Source: Streptomyces sp. CBMA156
GTDB taxonomy: Bacteria; Actinomycetota; Actinomycetes; Streptomycetales; Streptomycetaceae
NCBI RefSeq assembly: GCF_014596515.1
Contig: NZ_MSJQ01000214.1
Location: forward strand, 44,803-108,802
Direction: 5' to 3'
DNA: 64,000 nt
Made by a program: the position numbers and the translations under genes. Positions 17,538 to 25,442 of this stretch are shown piece by piece; position 1 is the first letter of the stretch, and the number at the start of each line of letters is the position of its first letter. The notes under the pieces were generated by a model, which saw only the letters and a program-made list of their open reading frames with translations, was not told the origin of the DNA and ran no database searches.

Positions 17538-18575
17538 CTACGCCTCGTCGAACCAGTCCAGCGACTGCCCGTGCGGCCCGGTGAAGGCCACCGGCCGCTC
17601 GTCCAGGGCGAGCACGAACAGCCCGGAGCCGGCCGGGGCCGGACGGGGGAGGCGCCGGGCGACGGTCGGCAGAACGGAGACCGCCTCGTTGGAGATCCAG
17701 TGCCCGGGCAGTCGGCGCACGGTCGCCGCGAACTCCTCCCGCTCCTCCGGCGACAGGTATGCGAGCACTGCGCTGTGGAACACCACCGGTGTCGCCCCCG
17801 CCGGGGCCTGTGCCACCAACTCCCGGACGGTCGCGTTGAGATCGCCGCGCACCAGCAGCGGCGGTTCGGCCCGGGCGACCCGCACGGCGCCGCGCAGCCG
17901 CTCCAGCCGATGGGTCTGCTCCGGCCAGACCAGCGACTCCAGCCAGCGCATGTCCTCCTCGGCCCGCACGTCCAGCGGATCGAGGTCGATGCCGGCCCGC
18001 CACACCACCTCGGGCAGCCGCACCCGCAGGGGGCCGGGGGAGCCGGGGAACGGAACCGGCCCGCTCACCGCGCAGTCCAGCGTCACCGGGCTCGCCACGG
18101 CGCCGAACTCGGCGACCGGAGCGCCGACCTCGCTCTCACGCCCGCCCTCCTCCCGGGCCGGGAAGCGGTACCGGTACCGATACCGGTCCGGGTACAGACA
18201 GAGCCCCGCCGAGGCGCCCACCTCGATCAGCGCGAGCGGCTGCGGCAGTGCCGCCAGCAGCGGCAGCAGGGTGGCGCAGCGGCCCGCCTCGTTGGTCTGC
18301 GTCCGTCGCTCCAGCATGGTCGCCGACACTCCGGCCCAGTGCTCCGTCGTCCAGTCACGGAAGGCCGGCCAGCCCTCCGTCACCGGCCCGCCCAGGTGCC
18401 GGACGGCAGCGAACAGCAGGTTCGGCTGCCGCTTCACGGCCGGAAGGCCGTCCAGCAGGGCGCCCAACTTCCCGTCCCCGGCGACGCGTTCGGCCAGCTC
18501 CTGGTAGATCGGTGAGTTGCCGCTCGCCTCCCGCTCCGCGAACGCCCGGTAGAGCTCCCCCGTGTCGCTGCGCAT
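17538..18575 (-). CDS. DUF2332 family protein
   Basis: 345 residues, matching the DUF2332 family common in actinobacteria by its overall pattern (IYQELAERVA, NLLFAAVRHL, EVGASAGLCLYPDRY, YLSPEEREEF). The function of the family is not established. EVGASAGLCL resembles a glycine-rich loop of a methyltransferase-like fold, which is only a suggestion. A microrepeat of tac-cgg type codons encodes YRYRYR near 18165-18195. It is a single gene upstream of the TipA-like promoter; no operon partner is evident. Confidence 0.75.
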   Translation of the reverse strand: MRSDTGELYRAFAEREASGNSPIYQELAERVAGDGKLGALLDGLPAVKRQPNLLFAAVRHLGGPVTEGWPAFRDWTTEHWAGVSATMLERRTQTNEAGRCATLLPLLAALPQPLALIEVGASAGLCLYPDRYRYRYRFPAREEGGRESEVGAPVAEFGAVASPVTLDCAVSGPVPFPGSPGPLRVRLPEVVWRAGIDLDPLDVRAEEDMRWLESLVWPEQTHRLERLRGAVRVARAEPPLLVRGDLNATVRELVAQAPAGATPVVFHSAVLAYLSPEEREEFAATVRRLPGHWISNEAVSVLPTVARRLPRPAPAGSGLFVLALDERPVAFTGPHGQSLDWFDEA

Positions 18576-18692
18576 CCCCCGCGTGTCCCTTCCGCGCCCT
18601 GTCGAGTGATCGAATCGCCACAGCCCATGTGCGCTGTGGGCGCTGTGCGCCCTGTGGGCTCCGTGCGCCGGACCGGGGGAGGCCGCGGCGGC

Positions 18693-19844
18693 TCAGCCGA
18701 GCAGGCCGCCCATGTGCCCGTCCTCCGCGAGCAGCCGCCAGGAGCAGTCGGGCGAGGCGAACGCCTCCGGGTCGACGCCCTCCACCAGCCGGTCCACCAC
18801 CGCGCTCAGCAGCGACTGCGGGTCGAACACCGCCCAGATGTCCCGGGCCCGGCCGCGGTCCCAGCGCTCCCACTCGGCGCGCAGCCGCTCGTACGTCCAG
18901 AGGGCGTAGAGCAGGGCGGACAGGTCGCGGTTCAGGTAGGCCTCGGGCTGGCCGTCGTCGTACCAGTCCGGCAGCTCCAGCCGGCCGGTGGCGCCGTCCA
19001 GGGCGATCGTCAGATCGGTCGGCCAGTCCCCGAGGGCGAGGAAGTCCCGCTGGTACGGGCGCTCCTCCTCGCCGTCGAAGTACTCCGGGTACGCCTCGCC
19101 CATGGTGACCAGCGGCTCCTCGCACACCCCGAACATCGCCCCGCCCAGCGGCAGGCCGACCTCGGTCAGCAGCCGCCGGGTCGGCCCGTGCACCAGGGCG
19201 GCGGGCAGCGCCTCGGACCGGAAGCGGTGCACCCGGCCCGGGCCGCCGTCCTGGTCCGTCAGCGCCGCGAGCTCCGCCACCAGCTCCGGGGTGATCTCGT
19301 ACGCGGGCCCGCCGGGCCCGCCCGGCAGCGCACCCCAGCCCAGCGCCCGCACCAGCAGCGCGGTGCCCCAGTGCGGGGGCGGCGCGGAGTCGTCGCCGAA
19401 CAGCCCGGGGTCGGTCTCCCGCATCCGCTGCCCGGCTTCCGTCAGCACCCCGGCCATCACGGCCGGACCGCGCAGCCCGTCCAGCGCCTCCGGCCGTCGG
19501 GCCGCCTCGGCCACCGCGTCCACCTCGCGCACCAGGCCGGCCAGCGCGGTCAGGCCGGAGGCCAGCAGGTCACGCCGCGGACCGCCGTTGTCCAGGAAGA
19601 CCTCACCGGTCACCCCGTCCAGCAGCACCAGGTCGTCGCTGGCCGCGAACGGCGTGCAGTACTCCGTCTCCCCGAGGACGAACAGCCGCTCCGGCTCCGC
19701 GGGGAACGCCGTCAGCTCCCCGTTCCCGAGCGCCCCGAAGTCGAGGAACGCCCCGGATGCGGGCAGCCCCTCCCGCACCAGGAACTCCCGACTCCCCGCG
19801 TGCACCACCCCGTCCGGCAGCTCTGCCACCCGCTCACACCCCAC
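18693..19844 (-). CDS. Tandem-duplicated SUKH-4 (SMI1/KNR4-like) immunity-type protein
   Basis: 383 residues containing two SUKH-like domains. The N-terminal copy (about 1-125: EGLPASGAFLDFGALG, LFVLGETEY, VLLDGVTGEVFL, LLASGLTALAGLV) is echoed at about 215-345 (VGLPLGGAMFGVCEEP, FLALGDWP, IALDGATGRLEL, LNRDLSALLYALWTYE). SUKH proteins neutralise polymorphic or contact-dependent toxins by direct binding. No toxin gene is adjacent, so this is an orphan immunity protein or has been co-opted for another role. It starts at GTG 19844 behind AAGGGCG. Confidence 0.8.
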   Translation of the reverse strand: MGCERVAELPDGVVHAGSREFLVREGLPASGAFLDFGALGNGELTAFPAEPERLFVLGETEYCTPFAASDDLVLLDGVTGEVFLDNGGPRRDLLASGLTALAGLVREVDAVAEAARRPEALDGLRGPAVMAGVLTEAGQRMRETDPGLFGDDSAPPPHWGTALLVRALGWGALPGGPGGPAYEITPELVAELAALTDQDGGPGRVHRFRSEALPAALVHGPTRRLLTEVGLPLGGAMFGVCEEPLVTMGEAYPEYFDGEEERPYQRDFLALGDWPTDLTIALDGATGRLELPDWYDDGQPEAYLNRDLSALLYALWTYERLRAEWERWDRGRARDIWAVFDPQSLLSAVVDRLVEGVDPEAFASPDCSWRLLAEDGHMGGLLG

Positions 19845-20130
19845 GTGCCCCGCCCTTTCCCCGCTCGTCCCCGTGACCCACAGACCCTAGCGGCCCGCCC
19901 CGACAGCACCGGGGCACGGCCCCGCGGGCGGCCTGGGGCGTCCGGGAAGCGGTGAGACCCGGTCCGCCCGGTACGGCCCCGCGCGCGGGGGCCTGGATGG
20001 GAGTGGTGGCCGGTATCGGCAGGTTCGGATACTCGGGCGTGCGGTAGGGCCATGGTCCGGCCCGCCCGGTCGGTCGGCCGGCCTCGGTGACCGAGGGGAT
20101 CAGGGCGAAGCCGGCCGTCGCCTCTCGCGG
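19845..20130. other. Non-coding gap with a CCCCGCGCGCGGGG palindrome
   Basis: No gene was seen in this stretch between two divergent genes. It holds a perfect 14-bp palindrome at 19977-19990 and GC-rich short repeats. The promoters for the flanking genes must lie here. Only the -10 box for the rightward gene (20131-20136) is convincing. Confidence 0.5.
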
Positions 20131-20136
20131 TAGCCT
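20131..20136 (+). promoter_or_regulatory. -10 box TAGCCT of a probable leaderless transcript
   Basis: TAGCCT ends six bases before the ATG at 20143, so transcription would start at or next to the start codon. This fits the absence of a ribosome-binding site before that gene. Confidence 0.5.
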
Positions 20137-20142
20137 CCGGCC

Positions 20143-20712
20143 ATGAACCGTGGTAGGGGCGAGGACGCACTGGTTCCGGAGGCGCAGGAGATGCTTGCCG
20201 CTGGGCGGAGCGAGGAGGGGATCTTCGCCGAACTGGCCGCGAGGACAGGCGAGTTGGGCACTTGCGCGATGGCCGTTTGCCTGGCGCTGGGCGTGCCCCG
20301 GTCGGACGCCCAGGCCCGACTCCGCGAGGTCGAACCACTCTTCGCGGAGTTCTCGGTGGGTGAGGAGCAACTCGTCGCCACCCTTCTCACGATGGGGCAC
20401 GTGTTCATCGTGGACCGAGTCCTTGACGAGCACGACGAGCGCATCCGCAACCTGCTGGGAACCGCCGCCGGTGCGCGCGGAGGCTGTCCAGGCAGCCTGC
20501 TCGGGTGGTTTCGTGCCGGGGAGCTCACAAAGATCTTCCTGTACTTCGCCAGGACCCGGTTCCGGGACGGACGGGGCTCGCCGCCCGATTTCTGGGCCGC
20601 CATGACCGCGGCCGGCGAACTACTGGTGAGCAAGGACGGCTCGGACCGGGCCGAGGTGATGGCGGGGCTGGAACATTGCCGCACACAGGCTGCTGCCATC
20701 GGTGCGGGATAG
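20143..20712 (+). CDS. Hypothetical protein, all-alpha
   Basis: 189 residues, no signal peptide or membrane segment, predicted mostly helical (MLAAGRSEEGIFAELAARTG, LFAEFSVGEEQLVATLL). I recognise no family. Codon use is slightly less GC-biased than that of its neighbours (several third-position A/T), which may indicate a relaxed or acquired gene. It has no ribosome-binding site; the TAGCCT box six bases upstream suggests a leaderless message. A hairpin at 20730-20751 closes the transcript. Confidence 0.65.
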   Translation: MNRGRGEDALVPEAQEMLAAGRSEEGIFAELAARTGELGTCAMAVCLALGVPRSDAQARLREVEPLFAEFSVGEEQLVATLLTMGHVFIVDRVLDEHDERIRNLLGTAAGARGGCPGSLLGWFRAGELTKIFLYFARTRFRDGRGSPPDFWAAMTAAGELLVSKDGSDRAEVMAGLEHCRTQAAAIGAG

Positions 20713-20729
20713 CGTCATCATCGACGGGC

Positions 20730-20751
20730 GACCGCCGCTGCGTAGGCGGTC
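20730..20751 (+). terminator. Hairpin terminator after the hypothetical gene
   Basis: GACCGCC (20730-20736) pairs with GGCGGTC (20745-20751) around an 8-base loop, 18 bases after the stop codon. Confidence 0.6.
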
Positions 20752-20838
20752 CTGACAGCCCCGGCGGCCCCACGTGCCGGTCGCCCGCCCGAAGCCCTTC
20801 GCCACTGCCGCAACGCCACTCGCGCCCTACAGGCCCGG

Positions 20839-20877
20839 CGCCCTACGGCCCCCCGACCCCGCCGCCGGGCCCGTAGG
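20839..20877 (+). promoter_or_regulatory. Inverted repeat and TAGGGT -10 box of a probable leaderless gene
   Basis: CCCTACGG (20839-20846) and CCGTAGGG (20869-20876) form a perfect dyad. The right arm contains TAGGGT (20872-20877), eight bases before the ATG at 20886, a spacing typical of leaderless streptomycete genes. A protein bound to the dyad would block the promoter. Confidence 0.5.
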
Positions 20878-20885
20878 GTGCGGGG

Positions 20886-21452
20886 ATGAAGCGCTACCTG
20901 CTGACCGGCACCCCGGGGGCCGGGAAGACGGCGATCCTGCGGTGGCTGGAGTGCGAGGGCTTCCCGGTGGTCGAGGAGGCCGCCACGGACGTGATCGCCC
21001 TGCGGCAGGCCCAGGGCGAGCCGGAGCCGTGGGCGGACCCGTCGTTCGTGGACGCGGTGGTCGCCCTGCAGCGGCTCCGGCAGGAGGGGGCCGCGGGCCC
21101 GCCGGGGGAGGTGCGGTTCTTCGACCGTTCGCCGGTGTGCACGTACGCCCTGGCGGTGTACCTCGGCCATCCGGTGAGCCGGGCCCTCGCCCGGGAGCTC
21201 GACCGCATCCGGGCGGAAGGGGTCTACGAGCGCCGGGTGTTCTTCGTGGAGAGCCCGGGTTTCGTCACCCCGACCGAGGCACGGCGCATCTCGTACGAGG
21301 AGTCGCTGCGGTTCGAACGGATCCACCGGGAGGCCTACGCCCGGTTCGGGTACGAGTGCCTCCCGATCGCCCCCGGGCCCCTCGCGGACCGGGCGGCGGC
21401 CGTCGTACGGCACGTCGGCGGGCCCACCCGGCACGGGCGGCGCGGAGGCTGA
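20886..21452 (+). CDS. AAA_28-like P-loop ATPase/kinase-like protein
   Basis: 188 residues. The Walker A GTPGAGKT is at residues 8-15. An aspartate-containing FFDRSPVCTYALA and a later Arg-rich lid region fit the small AAA_28 group of predicted nucleoside or nucleotide kinases. The substrate is unknown. It has no upstream ribosome-binding site but carries a -10 box immediately upstream, so it is probably leaderless. It stands alone between unrelated genes. Confidence 0.8.
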   Translation: MKRYLLTGTPGAGKTAILRWLECEGFPVVEEAATDVIALRQAQGEPEPWADPSFVDAVVALQRLRQEGAAGPPGEVRFFDRSPVCTYALAVYLGHPVSRALARELDRIRAEGVYERRVFFVESPGFVTPTEARRISYEESLRFERIHREAYARFGYECLPIAPGPLADRAAAVVRHVGGPTRHGRRGG

Positions 21453-21471
21453 CGCAGCGGGTTTCCCCACC

Positions 21472-22062
21472 TCAGCCGAGCCCGCCGGCCTTCCTGGCCG
21501 CCTGCTCGACGCGGTCGTGGTGGGCCCGCCACCAGTGCGCGTCGCCCTCGGCGGTGTTGATGCCGTCGGGGCGCTGCCCGATGGTGCCGTCCACGAGTTC
21601 GCGGACCAGGTCGGCGTGGCCGACGTGGCGGTGGCTCTCGGCGATCATGTGGACGAGGACCCGGTGCAGGGTCTGCTCGGGGCGGTCGCCGAACGGCAGC
21701 CGGCCGGTGGCGTCCAGCGGCAGGGCCTCGATGGTGGCGTCCGAGTGCGCCCAGACCCGCCGGTAGCGTCCGACGATCTCCTCGGTGCTCTCGTCCGCCC
21801 GCGCCCACAGGTCGGCGTTCGGCTCGGTGTCGCCGATGAACCACAGCGGGGTCGGCTCGGGGAAGGGGCGTCCGAAGGTGTCGCCGAAGTACATCGCCTC
21901 GGCGCCCGTGAGGTGCTTGACCAGGCCCAGCAGATTGGTGCCGGTGGGGGTGAGCGGGCGGCGCAGGTCGTACTCGGAGAGGCCGTCGAGCTTCCAGAGC
22001 AACGCGTCGCGGGCGTCCTGGAGGTAGATCCGGAGGTCGGTCCTGTCATCCGTCACAGTCAT
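21472..22062 (-). CDS. DinB-family (DUF664-like) four-helix protein
   Basis: 196 residues started at ATG 22062. The four-helix DinB/YfiT fold is indicated by DARDALLWKLDGLSEYDLRRPL and GLVKHLTGAEAMYF, with conserved histidines that normally bind a metal (VKHLTG and VHMIAESHRHVGH). These proteins include mycothiol- or bacillithiol-dependent transferases and many of unknown substrate. It converges on the P-loop gene. The upstream methyltransferase gene is divergent. Confidence 0.88.
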   Translation of the reverse strand: MTVTDDRTDLRIYLQDARDALLWKLDGLSEYDLRRPLTPTGTNLLGLVKHLTGAEAMYFGDTFGRPFPEPTPLWFIGDTEPNADLWARADESTEEIVGRYRRVWAHSDATIEALPLDATGRLPFGDRPEQTLHRVLVHMIAESHRHVGHADLVRELVDGTIGQRPDGINTAEGDAHWWRAHHDRVEQAARKAGGLG

Positions 22063-22181
22063 GGGACCAGTCTGTGGAGCGCCGTCGGCCTGTCCACCGA
22101 TTTCCTGTCCTGACCAGTCGTCAGCACCCGTGCCATGATCGGGACCTTCGGCCGGGAACGAGCCTTCGCAGGGGAGCAGGC

Positions 22182-23021
22182 ATGAGCGGTACCGAATGGA
22201 CCTGGGACGAGACGCTGTTCGCCGGGACGGCCGCTCACTACACGCGCGGCAGGGTCCCGTACGCCCCCGGACTGGCGGAGGCGCTGGCCGGGGCACTGGG
22301 GCTGGACGGTCAAGGGCGGCTGCTCGACGTGGGGTGCGGGCCGGGGACTCTGGCGCTGGAGCTGGCGCACCTGTTCGCCGAGGTCGTCGGGGTGGACCCG
22401 GACGCCGGGATGATCGCCGAGGCGCGACGGGCGGGCGCGGCGGAGCCTGGGGCCACCTGGGTGCGGGCCCGGGCCGAGGAACTGCCGCCGGACCTCGGCA
22501 CGTTCACGCTGGCGACCTTCGGCCAGTCCTTCCACTGGATGGACCGCGACCTGGTGGCGGTGACCGTACGGGGCGTGCTGCGCCCCGGCGGCGCGCTGGC
22601 GCACATCTCGGACCTGAAGGGCGAGTCGCGCCCCACCGAGGGGCTGCCGCACCCGCCGGTGCCGTACGCCGGGATCGGCGAGCTGGTCCGGCACTACCTC
22701 GGGCCGGTCCGCCGCGCGGGGCGAGGGCTGCTGCCGCACGGCACACCGGGCGACGAGGCCGCCGTCCTCGCCCGGGCGGGCTTCGCCGGCCCGCAGCGGA
22801 TCGTCGTCCCGGGCGGGCGGCCGCTGGTACGCACGGCCGACGACGCGGTCGCGGGCGTCTTCTCGCTCTCCTCCTCGGCCCCGCACCTCTTAGCCGAGCG
22901 CCGTCCTGCCTTCGAGGCGGACCTCCGTGAACTCCTCGCCCGGACCTCGCCCTCGGGCCTCTTCTCGGAGCGGCAGCCGAGCAGCGAGGTGTTCATCTGG
23001 CGCACCGCGCAGGAGCGTTGA
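22182..23021 (+). CDS. Class I SAM-dependent methyltransferase
   Basis: 279 residues started at ATG 22182 behind GGGGAGCAGGC. SAM-binding motif I is LLDVGCGPGTLALEL; the acidic motif II is VVGVDPDAGM; FGQSFHWMDRDLV follows. This pattern is typical of small-molecule methyltransferases of the UbiE/TAM type. The substrate is unknown. The gene is divergent from the DinB-like gene and has no co-transcribed partner. Confidence 0.9.
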   Translation: MSGTEWTWDETLFAGTAAHYTRGRVPYAPGLAEALAGALGLDGQGRLLDVGCGPGTLALELAHLFAEVVGVDPDAGMIAEARRAGAAEPGATWVRARAEELPPDLGTFTLATFGQSFHWMDRDLVAVTVRGVLRPGGALAHISDLKGESRPTEGLPHPPVPYAGIGELVRHYLGPVRRAGRGLLPHGTPGDEAAVLARAGFAGPQRIVVPGGRPLVRTADDAVAGVFSLSSSAPHLLAERRPAFEADLRELLARTSPSGLFSERQPSSEVFIWRTAQER

Positions 23022-23064
23022 CGGGCCGGGGAAGGCCAGCGGGGGGACGGGGGAGGGGAGACGT

Positions 23065-23637
23065 TCAGCGGACGACGTCGAAGACCTGCTTCTGGAGGCC
23101 GTTCCCGTACACCTCGTGCTCGACCAGCTTCAGCTTCTGGGTGTCCTTGTCCGTCGTGCTGAACAGGCGCTTGCCGGCGCCGAGCAGCAGCGGGAAGACG
23201 AGCAGGTGGTAGCGGTCGATCAGGCCGGCGTCCGAGAGGGCGTGGTTCAGGGTGGCGCTGCCGTGCACGATGATCGGGCCGCCCTCGGTCTCCTTCAGCG
23301 CGGCGACCTCGTCGAGCGAGCGCAGGATGGTGGTCTCGCCCCAGTTCCCGACCAGGTCGTCGTCGGCGAGGGTGGTGGAGACGACGTACTTCGGCAGCGT
23401 CCGGTAGTGGGCGAACTCCGGCATGTCCGGCCACACCGGGCTGAACGCCTGGTAGCTGACCCGGCCGAGCAGCATCGCGGTGGACTCCTCCTGTTCCCGC
23501 CCCTTGATCTCGAACGCCTCGGGGAGGAACTCGATGTCCTTGAAGGTCCAGCCGGAGTTGCGGTAGCCGGGCTCGCCGCCGGGGCCCTCGACGACGCCGT
23601 CGAGGGAGACGAAGGCGGTGCTGATCAGGGTGCGCAT
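23065..23637 (-). CDS. Dihydrofolate reductase-like (RibD C-terminal) protein
   Basis: 190 residues from ATG 23637. The fold is shown by LISTAFVSLDGVVEGPGG at the N-terminus, YVVSTTLADDDLV, IIVHGSATLNHAL and LVFPLLLGAGKRLF. This is the small actinobacterial YyaP/YwjB-like group of unknown substrate. It is preceded on the same strand by the ArsR-SRPBCC unit, but a hairpin at 23730-23752 separates them. Confidence 0.9.
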   Translation of the reverse strand: MRTLISTAFVSLDGVVEGPGGEPGYRNSGWTFKDIEFLPEAFEIKGREQEESTAMLLGRVSYQAFSPVWPDMPEFAHYRTLPKYVVSTTLADDDLVGNWGETTILRSLDEVAALKETEGGPIIVHGSATLNHALSDAGLIDRYHLLVFPLLLGAGKRLFSTTDKDTQKLKLVEHEVYGNGLQKQVFDVVR

Positions 23638-23729
23638 GGGTGGTTCCTCGGTTCTCGTGCGGGTCTGGGTGTGTTGAGTCGGGGTCTGTCGGGTCTGGTG
23701 CTGTCGGGTCCGACGGGTTCTGCCCGGCC

Positions 23730-23752
23730 TGCCGGACGCGGAGGGTCCGGCA
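23730..23752 (-). terminator. Perfect 8-bp hairpin after the SRPBCC gene
   Basis: TGCCGGAC (23730-23737) pairs with GTCCGGCA (23745-23752) around a 7-base loop, just past the stop of the ArsR-SRPBCC unit on the minus strand. Confidence 0.6.
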
Positions 23753-23763
23753 AGCCGGGAAGC

Positions 23764-24501
23764 TCAGGCGAGGGCCTCGGTCAGCCACCGCTGCCAGGCG
23801 GCCTCGGCCCCGTCCGGAGCCCGGCCGAAGAGGTGGTGGAACATCAGCACCAGGCCGGAGCCGTGGTGGAAGGTGTAGAGCCCGTCGGCGGTGCGGACCC
23901 CGAAACGCTCGTCGTCCGCCCACACCACCTCGCCGTCCAGCGGCGGCAGGCCCGTCGGTCCGCCGTGGACCCGCGCGCCCACGGCGACCGGGAGCGGCAG
24001 CGCCAAGGCGCGGGCGAGGGCGGCCCGGACCTCGGGCCCCGGCCGGCCGGCCGACGGCGCGGCGGCGAAGACGGGGACGGCGGTGCGCCCGGGGAAATGG
24101 GTGAGGTACTCGCGGAGCGTGTGGAGGTGGAAGGGCCAGCCGCGGCGCAGCGCGTCGTACTCGTCCTGCCAGTCGTCGCCGAGCAGGCCGCTGTGGACGA
24201 CCCGGAGCACGGTGGCGGCGCCGTCCCGGCCCTCGATCAGGTACTCGAAGGCCATGAACCGGCCGTCCTCGCCGGTGGCCGTACGGGTGGCCAGGCGCTT
24301 TCCGGGTTCGCAGGCGGTGACGACCGCCTCCTCGCGGTGGCCCCCGGTCTCCATGGCGGCGGTGCCGCCCTCGCGCGGGTCCAGCTCGTTGCGGCCCATG
24401 AACCAGGAGTCGATCCCCGGACCGGTGGCGATCGCCTCCCAGACCTGTTCCGGGCTCGCCGGCAGGGAGGTCTTCAGCCCGATCTCGAACGGGTGGGTCA
24501 T
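23764..24501 (-). CDS. SRPBCC/AHSA1-like protein
   Basis: About 245 residues. The AHSA1-type START fold is visible in LKTSLPASPEQVWEAIAT, DSWFMGRNELDPREGG and FMAFEYLIEGRDG, with a C-terminal extension ending in HHLFGRAPDGAEAAWQRWL. This is longer than the usual 150-residue domain, so a second related domain is likely. ATG 24501 overlaps the ArsR stop (ATGA), so the two are translationally coupled. ArsR-AHSA1 pairs are common in actinobacteria; the ligand is unknown. Confidence 0.85.
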   Translation of the reverse strand: MTHPFEIGLKTSLPASPEQVWEAIATGPGIDSWFMGRNELDPREGGTAAMETGGHREEAVVTACEPGKRLATRTATGEDGRFMAFEYLIEGRDGAATVLRVVHSGLLGDDWQDEYDALRRGWPFHLHTLREYLTHFPGRTAVPVFAAAPSAGRPGPEVRAALARALALPLPVAVGARVHGGPTGLPPLDGEVVWADDERFGVRTADGLYTFHHGSGLVLMFHHLFGRAPDGAEAAWQRWLTEALA

Positions 24502-25223
24502 CGCGGGTTCTCCCGGTTCGGTGCGGTCCCGGTCTCCTCCGCCGCCGGGCCGACGGGCTCCGCGGGGTCGGCAGGGTTGGCGGGGTCGGCGGGCCCCGTC
24601 CCAACCCCAGCGCCGGACTGAGTACCGGGCTGAGCGCCGGGCGGGGCGGCGGGGATCTGGTGGAGCCCGACGACCACCCGGTGGCTGCGACCTCCGGGGG
24701 CGGACTCGTCGTGGTAGCGGCTGACGAGGGTGGCCACGGACTGTGCCAGCTCCTCGGCGAAGGCGGCCCGGTCGGCGGCGGAGGCGAACCGCACCTGCGC
24801 GTCGATGCCGAAGGTGGCGACCCGCTGCCGGGCCCGGGAGGCGCCGGTCAGCAGGGTCCCGACCTCCTGCACCAGCCGGGAGCCGAGTGCCAGCAGCCAG
24901 CGGGCGGAGAGCTGGTCGGGGGAGCGGGCGGGGTCCGGGCTCACGGCGGCGAGGGCGCTGGGGGAGATCACGTACGAGGCCGCGGTGGCGCGGTACACCC
25001 GTTCGGTGACGCTGCCCTTGCGGCGCTCCTCGGCGAGTTCGACGAGGCCGTGCCGCTCCAGCTCCTTCAGGTGGTAGTTGACCTTCTGCCGGGGCAGCTC
25101 CAGCCGGGCGGCCAGCATGGCGGCCGAGCCGGGCTCGGTCAGGGCGGCGAGGAGGCGTGACCGCATCGGGTCCAGCGAAGCCTCGGCCGCGGCGGGTTCT
25201 TCGATCACGGCGACTTCCAGCAC
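24498..25223 (-). CDS. ArsR-type winged-helix regulator
   Basis: 241 residues. The winged helix (about 15-95) includes SRLLAALTEPGSAAMLAARLELPRQ and VNYHLKELERHGLVEL. A helical effector part follows, with a low-complexity Pro/Ala/Gly tail of about 50 residues caused by short GC-rich repeats. GTG 25223 lies about seven bases after a putative -10 box, so the message may be leaderless; GTG 25208 is an alternative start. It probably represses its own two-gene unit through the AT-rich dyads just upstream. Confidence 0.85.
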   Translation of the reverse strand: MLEVAVIEEPAAAEASLDPMRSRLLAALTEPGSAAMLAARLELPRQKVNYHLKELERHGLVELAEERRKGSVTERVYRATAASYVISPSALAAVSPDPARSPDQLSARWLLALGSRLVQEVGTLLTGASRARQRVATFGIDAQVRFASAADRAAFAEELAQSVATLVSRYHDESAPGGRSHRVVVGLHQIPAAPPGAQPGTQSGAGVGTGPADPANPADPAEPVGPAAEETGTAPNRENPR

Positions 25224-25229
25224 CGTTCC

Positions 25230-25276
25230 AGCATCCAGCCGACAAAAAAATTTGTCAAGGAAAAAATACTTGTCGG
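25230..25276 (-). promoter_or_regulatory. AT-rich operator/promoter of the ArsR-SRPBCC unit
   Basis: On the minus strand TTGACA (25258-25253) and GATGCT (25235-25230) are 17 bases apart. Overlapping them are an inner dyad, GACAAA-N4-TTTGTC (25241-25256), and an outer dyad, CCGACAA (25239-25245) with TTGTCGG (25270-25276). This is the most A/T-rich stretch in the region. Confidence 0.6.
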
Positions 25277-25442
25277 GAGCCCGAGGGTGAGAATGCCGTA
25301 CGGCGGTCCCGCGAGATGGTCTGCATCCATCCGATCGTCCAGCACGTCGGGCAGCCGCGCAGGGCGAGCAGCCCTACCGGCAGGAGGGTGAGGCCCAGGC
25401 GGGCCGCCCACGGAAGGCCGCCCACGGCGAACGAACGCCCCG

